The position numbers were made by a program, and so were the translations under genes. Under the pieces are notes generated by a model. It saw nothing but the letters and a program-made list of their open reading frames with translations. It searched no databases and was not told the origin of the DNA. Of a stretch of 42,795 nt of DNA, positions 1 through 7,909 are shown piece after piece. The stretch's first letter is position 1. Each line of letters starts with the position of its first letter. The DNA is from Acidaminococcus intestini DSM 21505 (GTDB lineage: Bacteria > Bacillota > Negativicutes > Acidaminococcales > Acidaminococcaceae), in the NCBI RefSeq assembly GCF_000425045.1, contig NZ_AULA01000022.1:1-42795 (forward strand), in the 5' to 3' direction.

Positions 1-297
1 GTTAGCTATGGTAATGGGCTACAACTTAGATGCTTTTAAAGGGATTTTAAGATCTTTTAAAGATTGGGAGGCTGCAATTATTCAAGCAATTATCCAGCCA
101 TACTCCAATGGATTCACAGAAGGCTGTAACAACCTGATTAAGACGGTTAAGAGAGTTGCATTTGGAATGCGTGATTTCAACAGATTTAGGAACCGGATTC
201 TCTATGTGAATTGGCAAAAAAGGAACTCGGCAAATGCCTTGCCGAGTTCCTAAAAGGCGATTTAGTTGTGGGGCACCCCAACATTTGACAAAGAACC
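1..297 (+). mobile_element. 3' part of an ISL3-family insertion sequence
   Basis: The stretch holds the end of an ISL3-type transposase and then a terminal inverted repeat. Read inward on the minus strand from base 297, the end starts GGTTCTTTG and carries TTGGGG at its inner part. The left end of the second copy (from 42436) starts GGTTCTATA and also carries TTGGGG, and about 16 of the first 25 positions agree. The element enters from beyond the window. Immediately outside is TGAATAAC, the expected position of the 8-bp target duplication of this family. Confidence 0.85.
2..253 (+). CDS. ISL3-family transposase, C-terminal fragment (5' end outside window)
   Basis: The reading frame is open from the first bases to TAA at 251-253, giving about 83 residues. 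The segment SNGFTEGCNNLIKTVKR followed by FGMRDFNRFRNRIL is the typical end of the DDE domain of ISL3 transposases, including the glutamate of the catalytic triad in the TEG motif. The rest of the gene lies outside the window. The last codons encode a perfect 12-bp stem (222-233 with 239-250) that may stop transcripts leaving the element. Protein family confident; whether the full copy is active cannot be seen. Confidence 0.88.
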   Translation, partial: LAMVMGYNLDAFKGILRSFKDWEAAIIQAIIQPYSNGFTEGCNNLIKTVKRVAFGMRDFNRFRNRILYVNWQKRNSANALPSS

Positions 298-611
298 TGA
301 ATAACCGAGTCCGACATAGCAATGGCAAGTTCACCTTTTCCAGTGAGGATGCCATTGATGTTTTCAACCGTTGCACCTGTTGCCGTCGAAGACGTCTTAT
401 AGCCCATCTCTCCTACAACCTTAGAGAATGCACCTCCAATGGGGAAATAAATCCCGCTCGTAGGTCCAGTCAGCACGGTTACAAACTGTTTGCTTCGATC
501 AAGCTTACCATCAGCGGATTTCTTATCCCCGCCGCTACCGCCGCAGCCGGCAATGACGGAACCGGCAACAAGCATGGCTAAAATTGAGGTAACGACTTTT
601 TTGACTTTCAT
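298..611 (-). pseudogene. TAXI-family TRAP transporter solute receptor, cut by ISL3
   Basis: The N-terminal 104 or so residues are a lipoprotein: a signal peptide with lipobox VIAGC (Cys23), a Gly/Ser linker, then FVTVLTGPTSGIYFPIGGAF and later ATGATVENINGIL, which mark TAXI periplasmic receptors. Such proteins bind small carboxylates such as glutamate and feed a DctM-type membrane permease. A full receptor has about 320 residues; here the frame runs into the ISL3 end after residue 105 and continues only as IS sequence. It starts at ATG 609-611 with AAGGAGG upstream. The rest of the gene and any permease should lie beyond the left copy. Probably non-functional. Confidence 0.82.
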
Positions 612-1123
612 GATAACGCCTCCTTTTTAAACCCTTTTCTGCTATGCTTTCACAATTATCCCATATGGCAATCATTTGCAGTGCTCAATAGGGGACCCAC
701 GCATCCTCATTGATAAAATGACTCAACCATAAATGGAATTGCGAAACATATTTTATGAATAAAGAATATCATGAACAGAATTTTACGTCAATATTGTGAA
801 CTCTCAATTATTTTACATTTTCTATAATTTACGTATTGCAAAATAAGTATATAAAGTTTGATTTTATCAACTATATATAAAAGTATCTACGAATCACATA
901 TATTATTCTTTACATTTTTGCAGAAAATTCTAATACTTTTCAAATCAATTCACGAATTCGTCCGTCCGTGACGGAGTGTAAAAAGAAAGCTCCTTACTAA
1001 ATTCTTCTTTCAGTCCATCACGATGAATGTTCAAATCGATACGAATGACATTTTAGATTTTAGATAAATCGTTTGCTTAAAACCACCTGTATGGGATTTC
1101 CCTAAGATGCGGTAACAGAAGCA
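612..1123. other. AT-rich intergenic region
   Basis: There is no credible gene. The stretch is AT-rich and holds the receptor promoter on the minus strand; its right edge meets the promoter of the next plus-strand genes. No repeat or RNA gene was recognised. Confidence 0.6.
763..791 (-). promoter_or_regulatory. Promoter for the TAXI receptor gene
   Basis: On the minus strand TTGACG (786-791) and TATTCT (763-768) are separated by 17 bp. The transcript would have a leader of about 145 nt before the receptor start. Confidence 0.55.
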
Positions 1124-1132
1124 TGCTATAAT
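1124..1132 (+). promoter_or_regulatory. Extended -10 promoter
   Basis: TGCTATAAT is an extended -10 element. The expected start of transcription is near 1139, 37 nt before the ATG at 1176. No good -35 element is visible. The same extended form stands before the Sel1-repeat gene. Confidence 0.5.
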
Positions 1133-1175
1133 GGACCTATCAAACCAGTCCTTACCATCCTCAAAAGGAGTGCCT

Positions 1176-1307
1176 ATGTATCTATCTGATTATCTCATGC
1201 TTGCTATTTTGGGAGCTTCCTTTCTTTTTCCTTCTGACGCGCGGACCCATACGGTATGGGTCTTCTGCCTTATCTATGTGTTTATACGTATCAAGCACCG
1301 TAAATAA
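1176..1307 (+). CDS. Possible small membrane protein, 43 aa
   Basis: The frame opens with ATG seven bases after AAGGAG, an excellent ribosome site, and ends at TAA 1305-1307. The product is hydrophobic with two likely membrane stretches (about residues 5-19 and 27-38) and a basic tail IKHRK. It lies 50 bp before the secreted-protein gene and shares its promoter. Against it: a perfect 9-1-9 palindrome (1244-1262) sits inside, so the segment could act as RNA structure instead. No family recognised. Confidence 0.4.
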   Translation: MYLSDYLMLAILGASFLFPSDARTHTVWVFCLIYVFIRIKHRK

Positions 1308-1356
1308 TAGGTTCCTGCAGGAATCTTCATTTCATTCGTTCCACAAGGAGGATCTT

Positions 1357-2388
1357 ATGAATAAGAAAATTGCTGCCTCTATCCTACTCACTTGTCTTTC
1401 CATGGGGTTTATGGGGGCCGCTCAAGCCTTTCCTTCATTACTTGAAAAAAATGAGGCAGCCCTCTATACTCCGCTACGGCACACGGGGACCCGCTGGACC
1501 CTTACCCACTTTTTTGCCCTGTTAGGAAAAAATGACAAAGAAGCCGCAGAATTTTTTGGTGGCGGCACGCCCACTGATTCCGCCGATGGAACATTTACAA
1601 TTGGCCGCACCTATCCGGTCCGCCTCTTTGGTGAAAACCGGGAAGCGGGAACACTCTATGACCGGGACGGCAAGGTGCAGAGCATTACGGTCCAGCTCGA
1701 AGATTCCCGGGCCGCTGCCTATGAACCGGTCCTAACGTGGTACTATGGTGCTCCGACAAAGGTCCAATCGGTTCCGTCTGAAGCAGGAGCCACTTATACA
1801 GAATGGACCCATGAAAATGCCCGAATTCGGCTCTACCAAATGTATGGACTGTCGGCCCTTGAAGTCACCCCCTCTGAAAAGAGAGGCCACACGGTTACAC
1901 CGCCTTTATGGGGCGGTAAGTGGATTCCAGAGGACATTCGCCGCATAACAAGCGGCATGAAAAAGTTTCCGCCCCTTGAAAGGGCCATCATAAAAACCTA
2001 CGGCATCGACGAGGCGGAGCGGAAAGATACAAGATACGCCTATGAAATCCTTGACCTGGATGGAGACGGGACTCTTGACGTCCTTGCGATTGTTTCCGGG
2101 CCTTACACAAGTGGCACAGGCGGTGATTCAGCCCTGTGGGGGACCTTCCGGAACGGCACCTTTGAGGTAAAGCAGACCTTCACCCTCATGAGAACGCCCC
2201 TTATTGTTACGGCAGATCCAACAAGCCTCATCGTCCGGAGAAGCGGCGGCGGTGCCCCCAGTAAGATTGTGCGCCTTGACTTAAAGGACGGGAAGTTTGC
2301 AGAAAGCCAAGACGAAAATGTCATGAAGAACCTCAAGAAAGATAAAGCCGTCGTCCTCTTTGACGGCGTGCGGGAAATGAGATTATAA
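1357..2388 (+). CDS. Secreted protein of unknown function, 343 aa
   Basis: I chose ATG 1357 because AAGGAGG stands just before it and the following residues form a clean signal peptide (MNKKIAASILLTCLSMGF, cleavage probably after AQA near residue 24). An upstream in-frame extension lacks a ribosome site. The mature protein is periplasmic or exported. Its only recognisable motif is DLDGDGTLD (about residues 233-241), a calcium-loop pattern like those of EF-hand or FG-GAP proteins. No membrane segment after the signal. I do not recognise the family. A strong hairpin follows directly. Confidence 0.8.
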   Translation: MNKKIAASILLTCLSMGFMGAAQAFPSLLEKNEAALYTPLRHTGTRWTLTHFFALLGKNDKEAAEFFGGGTPTDSADGTFTIGRTYPVRLFGENREAGTLYDRDGKVQSITVQLEDSRAAAYEPVLTWYYGAPTKVQSVPSEAGATYTEWTHENARIRLYQMYGLSALEVTPSEKRGHTVTPPLWGGKWIPEDIRRITSGMKKFPPLERAIIKTYGIDEAERKDTRYAYEILDLDGDGTLDVLAIVSGPYTSGTGGDSALWGTFRNGTFEVKQTFTLMRTPLIVTADPTSLIVRRSGGGAPSKIVRLDLKDGKFAESQDENVMKNLKKDKAVVLFDGVREMRL

Positions 2389-2400
2389 GAAAATGCAGAA

Positions 2401-2433
2401 CGGGCCACCATTGCAGCGTGCAAGGGTGGCCCG
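2401..2433 (+). terminator. Hairpin after the secreted-protein gene
   Basis: CGGGCCACC pairs with GGTGGCCCG, and the stem continues inside through TTGCA/TGCAA. There is no T tract, so it is a weak intrinsic terminator or a 3'-end protecting hairpin. Confidence 0.5.
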
Positions 2434-3005
2434 TAGGCTGTGGGAAAAGAAAGGCTGTCAAGCTGTCTATTCAGGCTTGGCCAAAATGGCTGTCACGAGC
2501 CTGCGGCTCTGGCTGTCGAGCTAAAAGGCCTGCTTTGATGCTATATCGCTAAGGCTGCCTTCGGCAGCTGGCTGAGGCGGAAAGCATAGGAAAAAGGGTC
2601 TTCCTTGGCTAAGACGCTCCGCTTGGCTAAGACCGCCGATGGCGACAGGCTAAAAACTGTGAGGCCGGCGCCAATTGTGTTGTCGGGGATGCGTTTCTTG
2701 TCTGAAGAAGGCAGTTATAAGGCAATATAAAGGCAAGAAAGTCCATGTTTCATTCCAGTACTATCCCTGCCTTACGGGCTTTTGCCTTCACATCGCTCCG
2801 CTCAGTTCGATCTGCAGAAAATATTTCAACACCTATTGAATCATCTGATTCCGAATGAAAGAAGAAATCAGATTGAAGCTCCCACCCGAACGCGTCTCTT
2901 TGTCCAGGTGGGGCTTTTCTCTCTTTTCTTTAGGTTTAGGGTCGGCGTTATGGTTTTTTCACAACACCTTGACTTGATGCAATCTTTGCGCCGAACCAAA
3001 CTAAA
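2434..3005. repeat. Gene-free stretch with a dispersed-repeat segment
   Basis: No credible gene. Positions 2486-2527 match, at about 36 of 42 bases, the reverse complement of 34418-34458, ending in the shared CTGTCGAGCTAAAAG. Short internal repeats (GGCTGTC, TTGGCTAAGAC) are frequent. Around 2791-2850 a diverged sequence resembling the other repeat module (ACATCGCTCCG, then an AT-rich arm) follows. It lies downstream of, and in the same orientation as, the secreted-protein gene. Confidence 0.5.
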
Positions 3006-4994
3006 CTAAAACTTCCACTCCGCCCCCACCTTCCAAACCCGTCCGGGAATGGCAAAGCTACTGTCCGTATCGAACGTTTTATCAAAAAGGTTATCGATGC
3101 CGGCAAAGACCATCATGCGACCCAGTTGTTTAGTAAGCGATAGATCCATCGTGCTGTAGCTATAAAGGCTTGCTAATCCGGTCCTGGCGCTTTCGATGCG
3201 GTAACGGTCGTTCCATCTAGCGGCAAGGCTCACAGTAAAGGGGGCTTTCTTACCATCCGTGTAGGAAACTTCCATTAGCCCCGTGGCTCGGGCCATCCCC
3301 GAAAGCGGTTCATGGGTTTCGTCGTCACGCCCATCCATATAGGTATAGGCGGCCCGGATACCGTAATGGTCATCAAAGTCATAATGGAAGTCACCTTCGA
3401 TGCCTTGAATGGTGGCGCGGTCAACATTTGCATAGGAGTTGATGAGCGTCATATGGCCGCGGCCCGGGATCCTGCCTATGACCTTGCTGACAATAAGGTC
3501 TCTTGCCTGATTATAAAAGTAGGTCACGCGGCCTTTTGCTTTGCCCCACTCCCCTTCGTAACCGGCATCAAAAGTGCGGGTCTTTTCGGGGCGCAGGTCC
3601 TCGTTTCCGTAGACGATGACCGTCATATAGGGTACGGGCGTTTCTTCCATATCACCATAGCGTTCAAAAAGGGATGGTGCACGGTAGGCAAAGCCATAAT
3701 TCACCTTGAAACGGTTATGGTCATCCATAAGGTAGGTCAGTCCAGCCCGCGGTGACCACTCACTGCCAAAGTCTTCATGATGGTCCCAGCGGATACTAGG
3801 CACAAAAAGCAGTTTCTTCCCGATTTTCCATTCATCGGCACCGTAAAAAGCATACTGATCCGTGCCCCGTTCGCTATATCCCTTGGTGAGGCCTCCCTCG
3901 CTCTGAAAACGGTCCGTACGGCTTCCGCCATAACGCGTGCTGCCCGCCTCTAGATGACGGTATTCTGTCCCGTAAGTAAAGGTATGGCTTTCATCGGCGC
4001 GGTACGTCACGCGCCCTTCGACGGCACTCGTCGCATACTCGGCCCGGTCAAAATTGTACCCAGTTCCTGCACCCAAATAAGAGTGTTTTCCTAAGCGGTT
4101 GTGGTACACCTTGAGATCGTACTCATTTTTTCCGTGCGTCCCTTCATAGGCCAAGTGATAGTCCTGACGATTATTGTCATACCAAGTGGTGCCGCGGCTT
4201 TGGACGCTTTGCCGCAGGGATTCGCGCATAAAAGACGCTCCAAAGCGGACACTATCTTCATCCGTCATCTCATAGGTTCCTTCAAAAGAAAAATGGCGCC
4301 GGGGCCCAAACATATTGGTCCAGCCTTCACTTTCATCCTTACGGACCTTGGTAAGGTCGTAGCTCATGCCAAGGCTCAGTTTTCCCAGCTTATCCGTATT
4401 CAAGCCGCCATACAAGGAAGTTTCGCTGGACCCCGTCGTGACGCCGGCATAAGACGATGCCCCCTCGGGCTTTTTCATAAAGATCTGGATTACGCCGCCT
4501 ACAGCATCACTGCCATAAAGGGCGGAGGCTGCCCCGCGGAGCACTTCAATGCGGTCCACATCATGAAGGTTGATGCGCCGCAATTCGTAGCCATTGATTG
4601 TTTCCGGTGCGTCTTCACCGGCTAGCCGCCGCCCATCGACGAGGATCAGTGTTCCCTTATTGCCCATGCCGCGCAGCGACACCTGGTGCGTCACTTGTGA
4701 CGACTGACCCTGCATGGAAGTCGGCGTCAGGTCAAGATTCGGCACCCGTTTCAGGACATCTTCCACGGTCTGGGCTCCCCATTTGGCAAAGTCTTTCTGC
4801 GTCAATACATCAACTGATTGAGGAATCAGCTTGCGGTCGTTTTTGGTCTTCGTCGCCGTAATAACAATCTCCTGAATAGGCTCGTCTGCTGCAGCCGCAG
4901 TGCTTCCCGTCAAAAAAAATGAGGTCATTGCCACAAAGGCAAAAAACGCCCTCGGTCCATTCTCCATTTCCCATGATCTGGGATTTTTACCCAT
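3006..4994 (-). CDS. TonB-dependent outer-membrane receptor, 662 aa
   Basis: This is a complete TonB-dependent receptor for energy-driven uptake of a scarce nutrient (siderophore, haem or cobalamin type; substrate not determinable). After a signal peptide ending near AAAADE comes the TonB box EIVITAT, then a plug domain (about residues 40-165) with LRGMGNKGTLILVDGRRL and VLRGAASALYGSDAVGGVI. A long beta-barrel follows and ends in the outer-membrane signature with terminal Phe (VGAEWKF). ATG 4994 follows AGGGGAG at good distance; a second in-frame Met ten codons on lacks a ribosome site. It proves that the cell has an outer membrane. It has its own promoter and no transport genes beside it. 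Confidence 0.93.
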   Translation of the reverse strand: MGKNPRSWEMENGPRAFFAFVAMTSFFLTGSTAAAADEPIQEIVITATKTKNDRKLIPQSVDVLTQKDFAKWGAQTVEDVLKRVPNLDLTPTSMQGQSSQVTHQVSLRGMGNKGTLILVDGRRLAGEDAPETINGYELRRINLHDVDRIEVLRGAASALYGSDAVGGVIQIFMKKPEGASSYAGVTTGSSETSLYGGLNTDKLGKLSLGMSYDLTKVRKDESEGWTNMFGPRRHFSFEGTYEMTDEDSVRFGASFMRESLRQSVQSRGTTWYDNNRQDYHLAYEGTHGKNEYDLKVYHNRLGKHSYLGAGTGYNFDRAEYATSAVEGRVTYRADESHTFTYGTEYRHLEAGSTRYGGSRTDRFQSEGGLTKGYSERGTDQYAFYGADEWKIGKKLLFVPSIRWDHHEDFGSEWSPRAGLTYLMDDHNRFKVNYGFAYRAPSLFERYGDMEETPVPYMTVIVYGNEDLRPEKTRTFDAGYEGEWGKAKGRVTYFYNQARDLIVSKVIGRIPGRGHMTLINSYANVDRATIQGIEGDFHYDFDDHYGIRAAYTYMDGRDDETHEPLSGMARATGLMEVSYTDGKKAPFTVSLAARWNDRYRIESARTGLASLYSYSTMDLSLTKQLGRMMVFAGIDNLFDKTFDTDSSFAIPGRVWKVGAEWKF

Positions 4995-5036
4995 ATTTTA
5001 ATCTCCCCTATTTTACTTCGTATTTATCACGTTCCT

Positions 5037-5065
5037 ATCATACGAAATGCTCACCTTCTTTGCAA
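5037..5065 (-). promoter_or_regulatory. Promoter of the TonB receptor
   Basis: On the minus strand TTGCAA (5060-5065) and TATGAT (5037-5042) are spaced by 17 bp. No convincing Fur box was seen. Confidence 0.6.
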
Positions 5066-5075
5066 CAAAAATAAC

Positions 5076-5108
5076 AAAAAAAGCCACGACCTTACCTAGT
5101 CATGGCTT
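5076..5108 (-). terminator. Terminator of the PH-like gene
   Basis: On the minus strand AGCCATGAC pairs with GTCGTGGCT (one G-T pair) and is followed by seven T, so the small gene upstream is separated from the TonB receptor. Confidence 0.75.
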
Positions 5109-5122
5109 ATGATAGAATCCTT

Positions 5123-5488
5123 TCAGTGATTGCAGATTTTGTCAAAGATGTATGGCAGGGCTTCCTTTGCCTCGGCATAGCGTTCATCCGTTCCGCTTAG
5201 GATCACACTGTTTTCACGCGTCTGTTCGGCCTTACCGCTGCCGATGGTAAGGGGGCTGTTTGCCGGTTTAAATTCAAGGTACCCATTGATGATCGTCGAC
5301 TGCAGCTTTACCTGGATAGCAGCAATGGACTTAAAAGGAATGACCTTGAAATTGTTGTCCCCCACGATCCAAAGGCCGCCCGTCTTATCGATGACAACGG
5401 CATGATCATGAACATAGAGATTGGCGCCGCAGCAGTCAATGGCATAGCGTTCCATCCCCAAAAATTCCCGGGCCGGGCTAAGCTGCAT
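5123..5488 (-). CDS. Small PH-like domain protein with damaged 5' end
   Basis: The 121-residue frame resembles small bacterial PH-like (DUF4429/bPH type) proteins: VVIDKTGGLWIVGDNN, then KVIPFKSIAAIQ and a following beta-rich part. There is no signal or membrane segment. ATG 5486-5488 has no good ribosome site. Coding sequence seems to continue upstream in the same frame through a TAG (5501-5503), reading FFDSIKAAAEECAV before the stop. An ATG with a plausible ribosome site at 5552 starts MGLF but is out of frame by one T in a T5 run. So the original start was probably 5552 and two lesions separate it. It may be a pseudogene or restart at 5488. Confidence 0.55.
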   Translation of the reverse strand: MQLSPAREFLGMERYAIDCCGANLYVHDHAVVIDKTGGLWIVGDNNFKVIPFKSIAAIQVKLQSTIINGYLEFKPANSPLTIGSGKAEQTRENSVILSGTDERYAEAKEALPYIFDKICNH

Positions 5489-5640
5489 CTGTGCCTTTTG
5501 CTAAACTGCACATTCTTCTGCCGCAGCCTTGATCGAATCGAAAAAGCCCCATATTCCGACCCTTTTTTCGTGGTGGTCTGATTTCATTATATTGGGGCCC
5601 AAAAAGAATGCGATTTCTATCAGGAACCGCACCGTGAAAC

Positions 5641-5668
5641 AAAAAAGCCTTCCCCGAAAGGAAGGCTA
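5641..5668 (-). terminator. Terminator of the tRNA operon
   Basis: On the minus strand AGCCTTCC and GGGAAGGCT form a hairpin followed by six T, just after tRNA-Arg. Confidence 0.8.
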
Positions 5669-5679
5669 AAGATTCGACA

Positions 5680-5756
5680 TGGTGACCCCGGAGTGATTCG
5701 AACACTCGACACACGGCTTAGAAGGCCGTTGCTCTATCCAGCTGAGCTACGGGGCC
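5680..5756 (-). tRNA. tRNA-Arg (TCT)
   Basis: Full cloverleaf of 77 nt with encoded CCA. Anticodon loop CTTCTAA gives TCT. Acceptor GGCCCCG pairs with CGGGGTC including one G-T. Last gene of a six-tRNA operon. Confidence 0.95.
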
Positions 5757-5765
5757 AAAATAAAA

Positions 5766-5839
5766 TGGAGCGGGTGATGGGAATCGAACCCACGTAACTA
5801 GCTTGGAAGGCTAGGGCTCTACCATTGAGCTACACCCGC
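5766..5839 (-). tRNA. tRNA-Gly (TCC)
   Basis: 74-nt cloverleaf with encoded CCA; anticodon loop CTTCCAA; acceptor GCGGGTG with CACCCGC. Confidence 0.95.
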
Positions 5840-5849
5840 AAAAAAAATT

Positions 5850-5926
5850 TGGTCGGAGCGACAGGATTTGAACCTACGACCCCCTGCTCCCAAGGCAGGT
5901 GCTCTACCAAACTGAGCTACGCCCCG
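5850..5926 (-). tRNA. tRNA-Pro (TGG)
   Basis: 77-nt cloverleaf with encoded CCA; anticodon loop CTTGGGA; acceptor CGGGGCG with CGCTCCG. Confidence 0.95.
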
Positions 5927-5944
5927 TTATAAACAGCAACAAGA

Positions 5945-6020
5945 TGGTGGGCGCTAACAGGATCGAACTGCTGACATTCTGCTTGTAAGGCAGACGCTCT
6001 CCCAGCTGAGCTAAGCGCCC
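5945..6020 (-). tRNA. tRNA-Val (TAC)
   Basis: 76-nt cloverleaf with encoded CCA; anticodon loop CTTACAA; acceptor GGGCGCT with AGCGCCC. Confidence 0.95.
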
Positions 6021-6029
6021 AAAAAAAAA

Positions 6030-6104
6030 TGGTGACCGGAGGGGGAATCGAACCCCCGATACCGCCGTGAAAGGGCGGTGTCTTAACCGCTTGACCATCC
6101 GGCC
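6030..6104 (-). tRNA. tRNA-Glu (TTC)
   Basis: 75-nt cloverleaf with encoded CCA; anticodon loop CTTTCAC; acceptor GGCCGGA with TCCGGTC. It supplies the tRNA that GatCAB substrates derive from in many Firmicutes (Glu on tRNA-Gln). Confidence 0.95.
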
Positions 6105-6106
6105 AT

Positions 6107-6181
6107 TGGCTCCCCGAGTAAGACTCGAACTTACAACAACTCGATTAACAGTCGAGTGCTCTACCATTGAGCTATCGGGGA
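6107..6181 (-). tRNA. tRNA-Asn (GTT)
   Basis: 75-nt cloverleaf with encoded CCA; anticodon loop CTGTTAA; acceptor TCCCCGA with TCGGGGA. First gene of the operon; only 2 bp separate it from tRNA-Glu. Confidence 0.95.
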
Positions 6182-6189
6182 ATCTTGGT

Positions 6190-6203
6190 GCGTCCTAGGA
6201 CGC
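6190..6203 (-). promoter_or_regulatory. 14-bp perfect palindrome in the tRNA leader
   Basis: GCGTCCTAGGACGC lies between the predicted transcription start (near 6210) and tRNA-Asn. It could be a processing hairpin, a protecting 5' structure or a protein site. Confidence 0.5.
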
Positions 6204-6216
6204 GGTCACAAGCGTT

Positions 6217-6245
6217 ATTATATCGAAGAGTGGCATTTTTGTCAA
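6217..6245 (-). promoter_or_regulatory. Consensus promoter of the tRNA operon
   Basis: On the minus strand a perfect TTGACA (6240-6245) and a perfect TATAAT (6217-6222) stand 17 bp apart, as expected for strongly expressed stable RNA. Confidence 0.88.
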
Positions 6246-6314
6246 CGGATTTTATAAAAAAATATGGGAAAAGGAAGAAAGATTCCTTCCTCCCCCACTT
6301 TTTCCAGGCAACAG

Positions 6315-6348
6315 GAAAAGAGCGCCGAAGCCAAAGCTCCAGCGCTCA
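6315..6348 (-). terminator. Terminator of the first AbgT gene
   Basis: On the minus strand GAGCGC pairs with GCGCTC around an inner AGC/GCT stem; four T follow. Confidence 0.6.
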
Positions 6349-6364
6349 GAAATAAACCGAACTC

Positions 6365-7909
6365 TTACAGGATGCCAGAAGGCAGCTGCATCGTAACGCC
6401 AGGTCCAATGGGAAGACCCAAAGTCATCCAAATAATCAGGAAAATAATCCACGCAATCTGCAGGCAGACAGCAATCGGAATGAGGTTCGATACAAGGGTC
6501 CCAATGGCCGCTTTGGGCATATATTTTTCCTGGGCTACGGAAAGAATCATCCACAAATAAGGGTTCATGGGGGTAAAGCAGTTTGTTGGTGAATCGCCCA
6601 GTCGATAAAGCAATTGAGTGAATCCAGGGTGATATCCCAAAAGCATGAACATAGGAACGAAAATCGGTGCGAAAATGGCCCACTTGGCAGAGCCGGAAGA
6701 CATGAAGATATTAACGAGACTTGTGATGATGATGAAGACTACACACATGGGAAGCCCCGTAAAACCTACCGTTTCAAGGAAATCAGCCCCTGAAATGGCA
6801 AGCAGGGTTCCCAGATGGGTCCAACTGAAGAGGGCTTGGAATTGACCGCAGAAGAAGCAGAAAACGACGAACGCACCCATCCCGCTCATTTGGTGGACCA
6901 TCGCTTTGTTGACATCCTTGATGCAGGTAAAAGATTTTGTTGTCACGCCGTAGGTAATACCGGCCAAACTGAACATGATAAAGAGAAGGGGAATGAGGCC
7001 CTTAAGAAGCGGAGACCCTACAAAAGTATGTCCGTCCTTAGACAGGATGCCCGAGAAAAAGCCAACAGCCAAGATGGCAATATAAAGGACAATGACCAGA
7101 CCCGCACGGTTAAGTCCTTTGATTTCAAGTTCCGAAACACCGCCCAGTTCCTCATCAGCACCGGGGCCTTCGTATTTGCCAAAGCGCGGCTCTACGATTT
7201 TGATGGAAACAAGGGCAATCATGAAGGCACAGAGGAAAGTAGAGACAAACATGAAGTACCAGTTGCACGTCACGTCTACAGCAAAAACTCCCGCTTTGCC
7301 AAAGAAACCATCAATGGCTTGGTTCGTAAGGCCTTGGAGCAGGGAATCGGTCCCCGCAATCATGAGGTTAGCGCCAAAACCTGCTTCCGCACCAGCAAAA
7401 CCGACCATCATCCCAACAACAGGGTGCTTCTTGACACCGATATAGGCAACAGCCGCAAGGGGCGGAATGACAACCATGGCCGTATCAGATGCAATGTTTC
7501 CGCAGACGCCAAGAAAGGCAACAATAAAGGGGACGAGAGAGGGCGGTACGTTCTTCATGCTTCGGCGCAGCAGCGCGGAAAGCATGCCTGATTCTTCGCA
7601 AAAACCAATGGCAAGGGTCATGGTGATAACAAGGCCCAAGGGGGCAAATCCAGTGAAGTTCTTCACCATCGTCGTGAGAAGCCATTGGATGCCTTCTTTA
7701 GTAAAGAAGTTCTGGGATGCCACCAGTTTGTGAGAGGCCGGGTTTTCCAGTGCAAATCCGGCCTGGGTGCAAAGAGCCCCAACAATCGCCGTAATCACAA
7801 ATAAAATGCCAAATAAGATGGCAGGAGGTGGCAATTTATTGCACACCCGTTCGACCGTATCCAGAAAACGATCGAGGAGACTTGCTTTTTCTTGCAGCTT
7901 CTTTTCCAT
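6365..7909 (-). CDS. AbgT-family transporter, copy 1 (514 aa)
   Basis: An integral inner-membrane carrier of the AbgT family (p-aminobenzoyl-glutamate uptake in E. coli; some members export sulfonamides). It has many hydrophobic segments, the N-terminal VCNKLPPPAILFGILF helix, GFAPLGLVITMTLAIGFCEESG, the GTDSLLQGLTNQAI loop, and the conserved end SSGSAKWAIFAPIFVPMFML with GDSPTNCFTPMNPY. Length is normal. ATG 7909 lies 12 bases after AAGGAGG. It is the last of three tandem paralogues but has its own promoter, a long leader and a terminator between it and copy 2. In a glutamate-fermenting host the true substrate may be another glutamyl compound or dipeptide; that is inference. Confidence 0.9.
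   Translation of the reverse strand: MEKKLQEKASLLDRFLDTVERVCNKLPPPAILFGILFVITAIVGALCTQAGFALENPASHKLVASQNFFTKEGIQWLLTTMVKNFTGFAPLGLVITMTLAIGFCEESGMLSALLRRSMKNVPPSLVPFIVAFLGVCGNIASDTAMVVIPPLAAVAYIGVKKHPVVGMMVGFAGAEAGFGANLMIAGTDSLLQGLTNQAIDGFFGKAGVFAVDVTCNWYFMFVSTFLCAFMIALVSIKIVEPRFGKYEGPGADEELGGVSELEIKGLNRAGLVIVLYIAILAVGFFSGILSKDGHTFVGSPLLKGLIPLLFIMFSLAGITYGVTTKSFTCIKDVNKAMVHQMSGMGAFVVFCFFCGQFQALFSWTHLGTLLAISGADFLETVGFTGLPMCVVFIIITSLVNIFMSSGSAKWAIFAPIFVPMFMLLGYHPGFTQLLYRLGDSPTNCFTPMNPYLWMILSVAQEKYMPKAAIGTLVSNLIPIAVCLQIAWIIFLIIWMTLGLPIGPGVTMQLPSGIL

Noticed and set aside
1201-1356. 52-codon N-terminal extension of the secreted protein
   Set aside because: The internal ATG at 1357 has AAGGAGG and begins a proper signal peptide; the extension overlaps the better-supported small ORF in another frame.
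2782-3009. 75-codon frame before the TonB receptor gene
   Set aside because: No ribosome site; sequence resembles degenerate repeat more than a gene.
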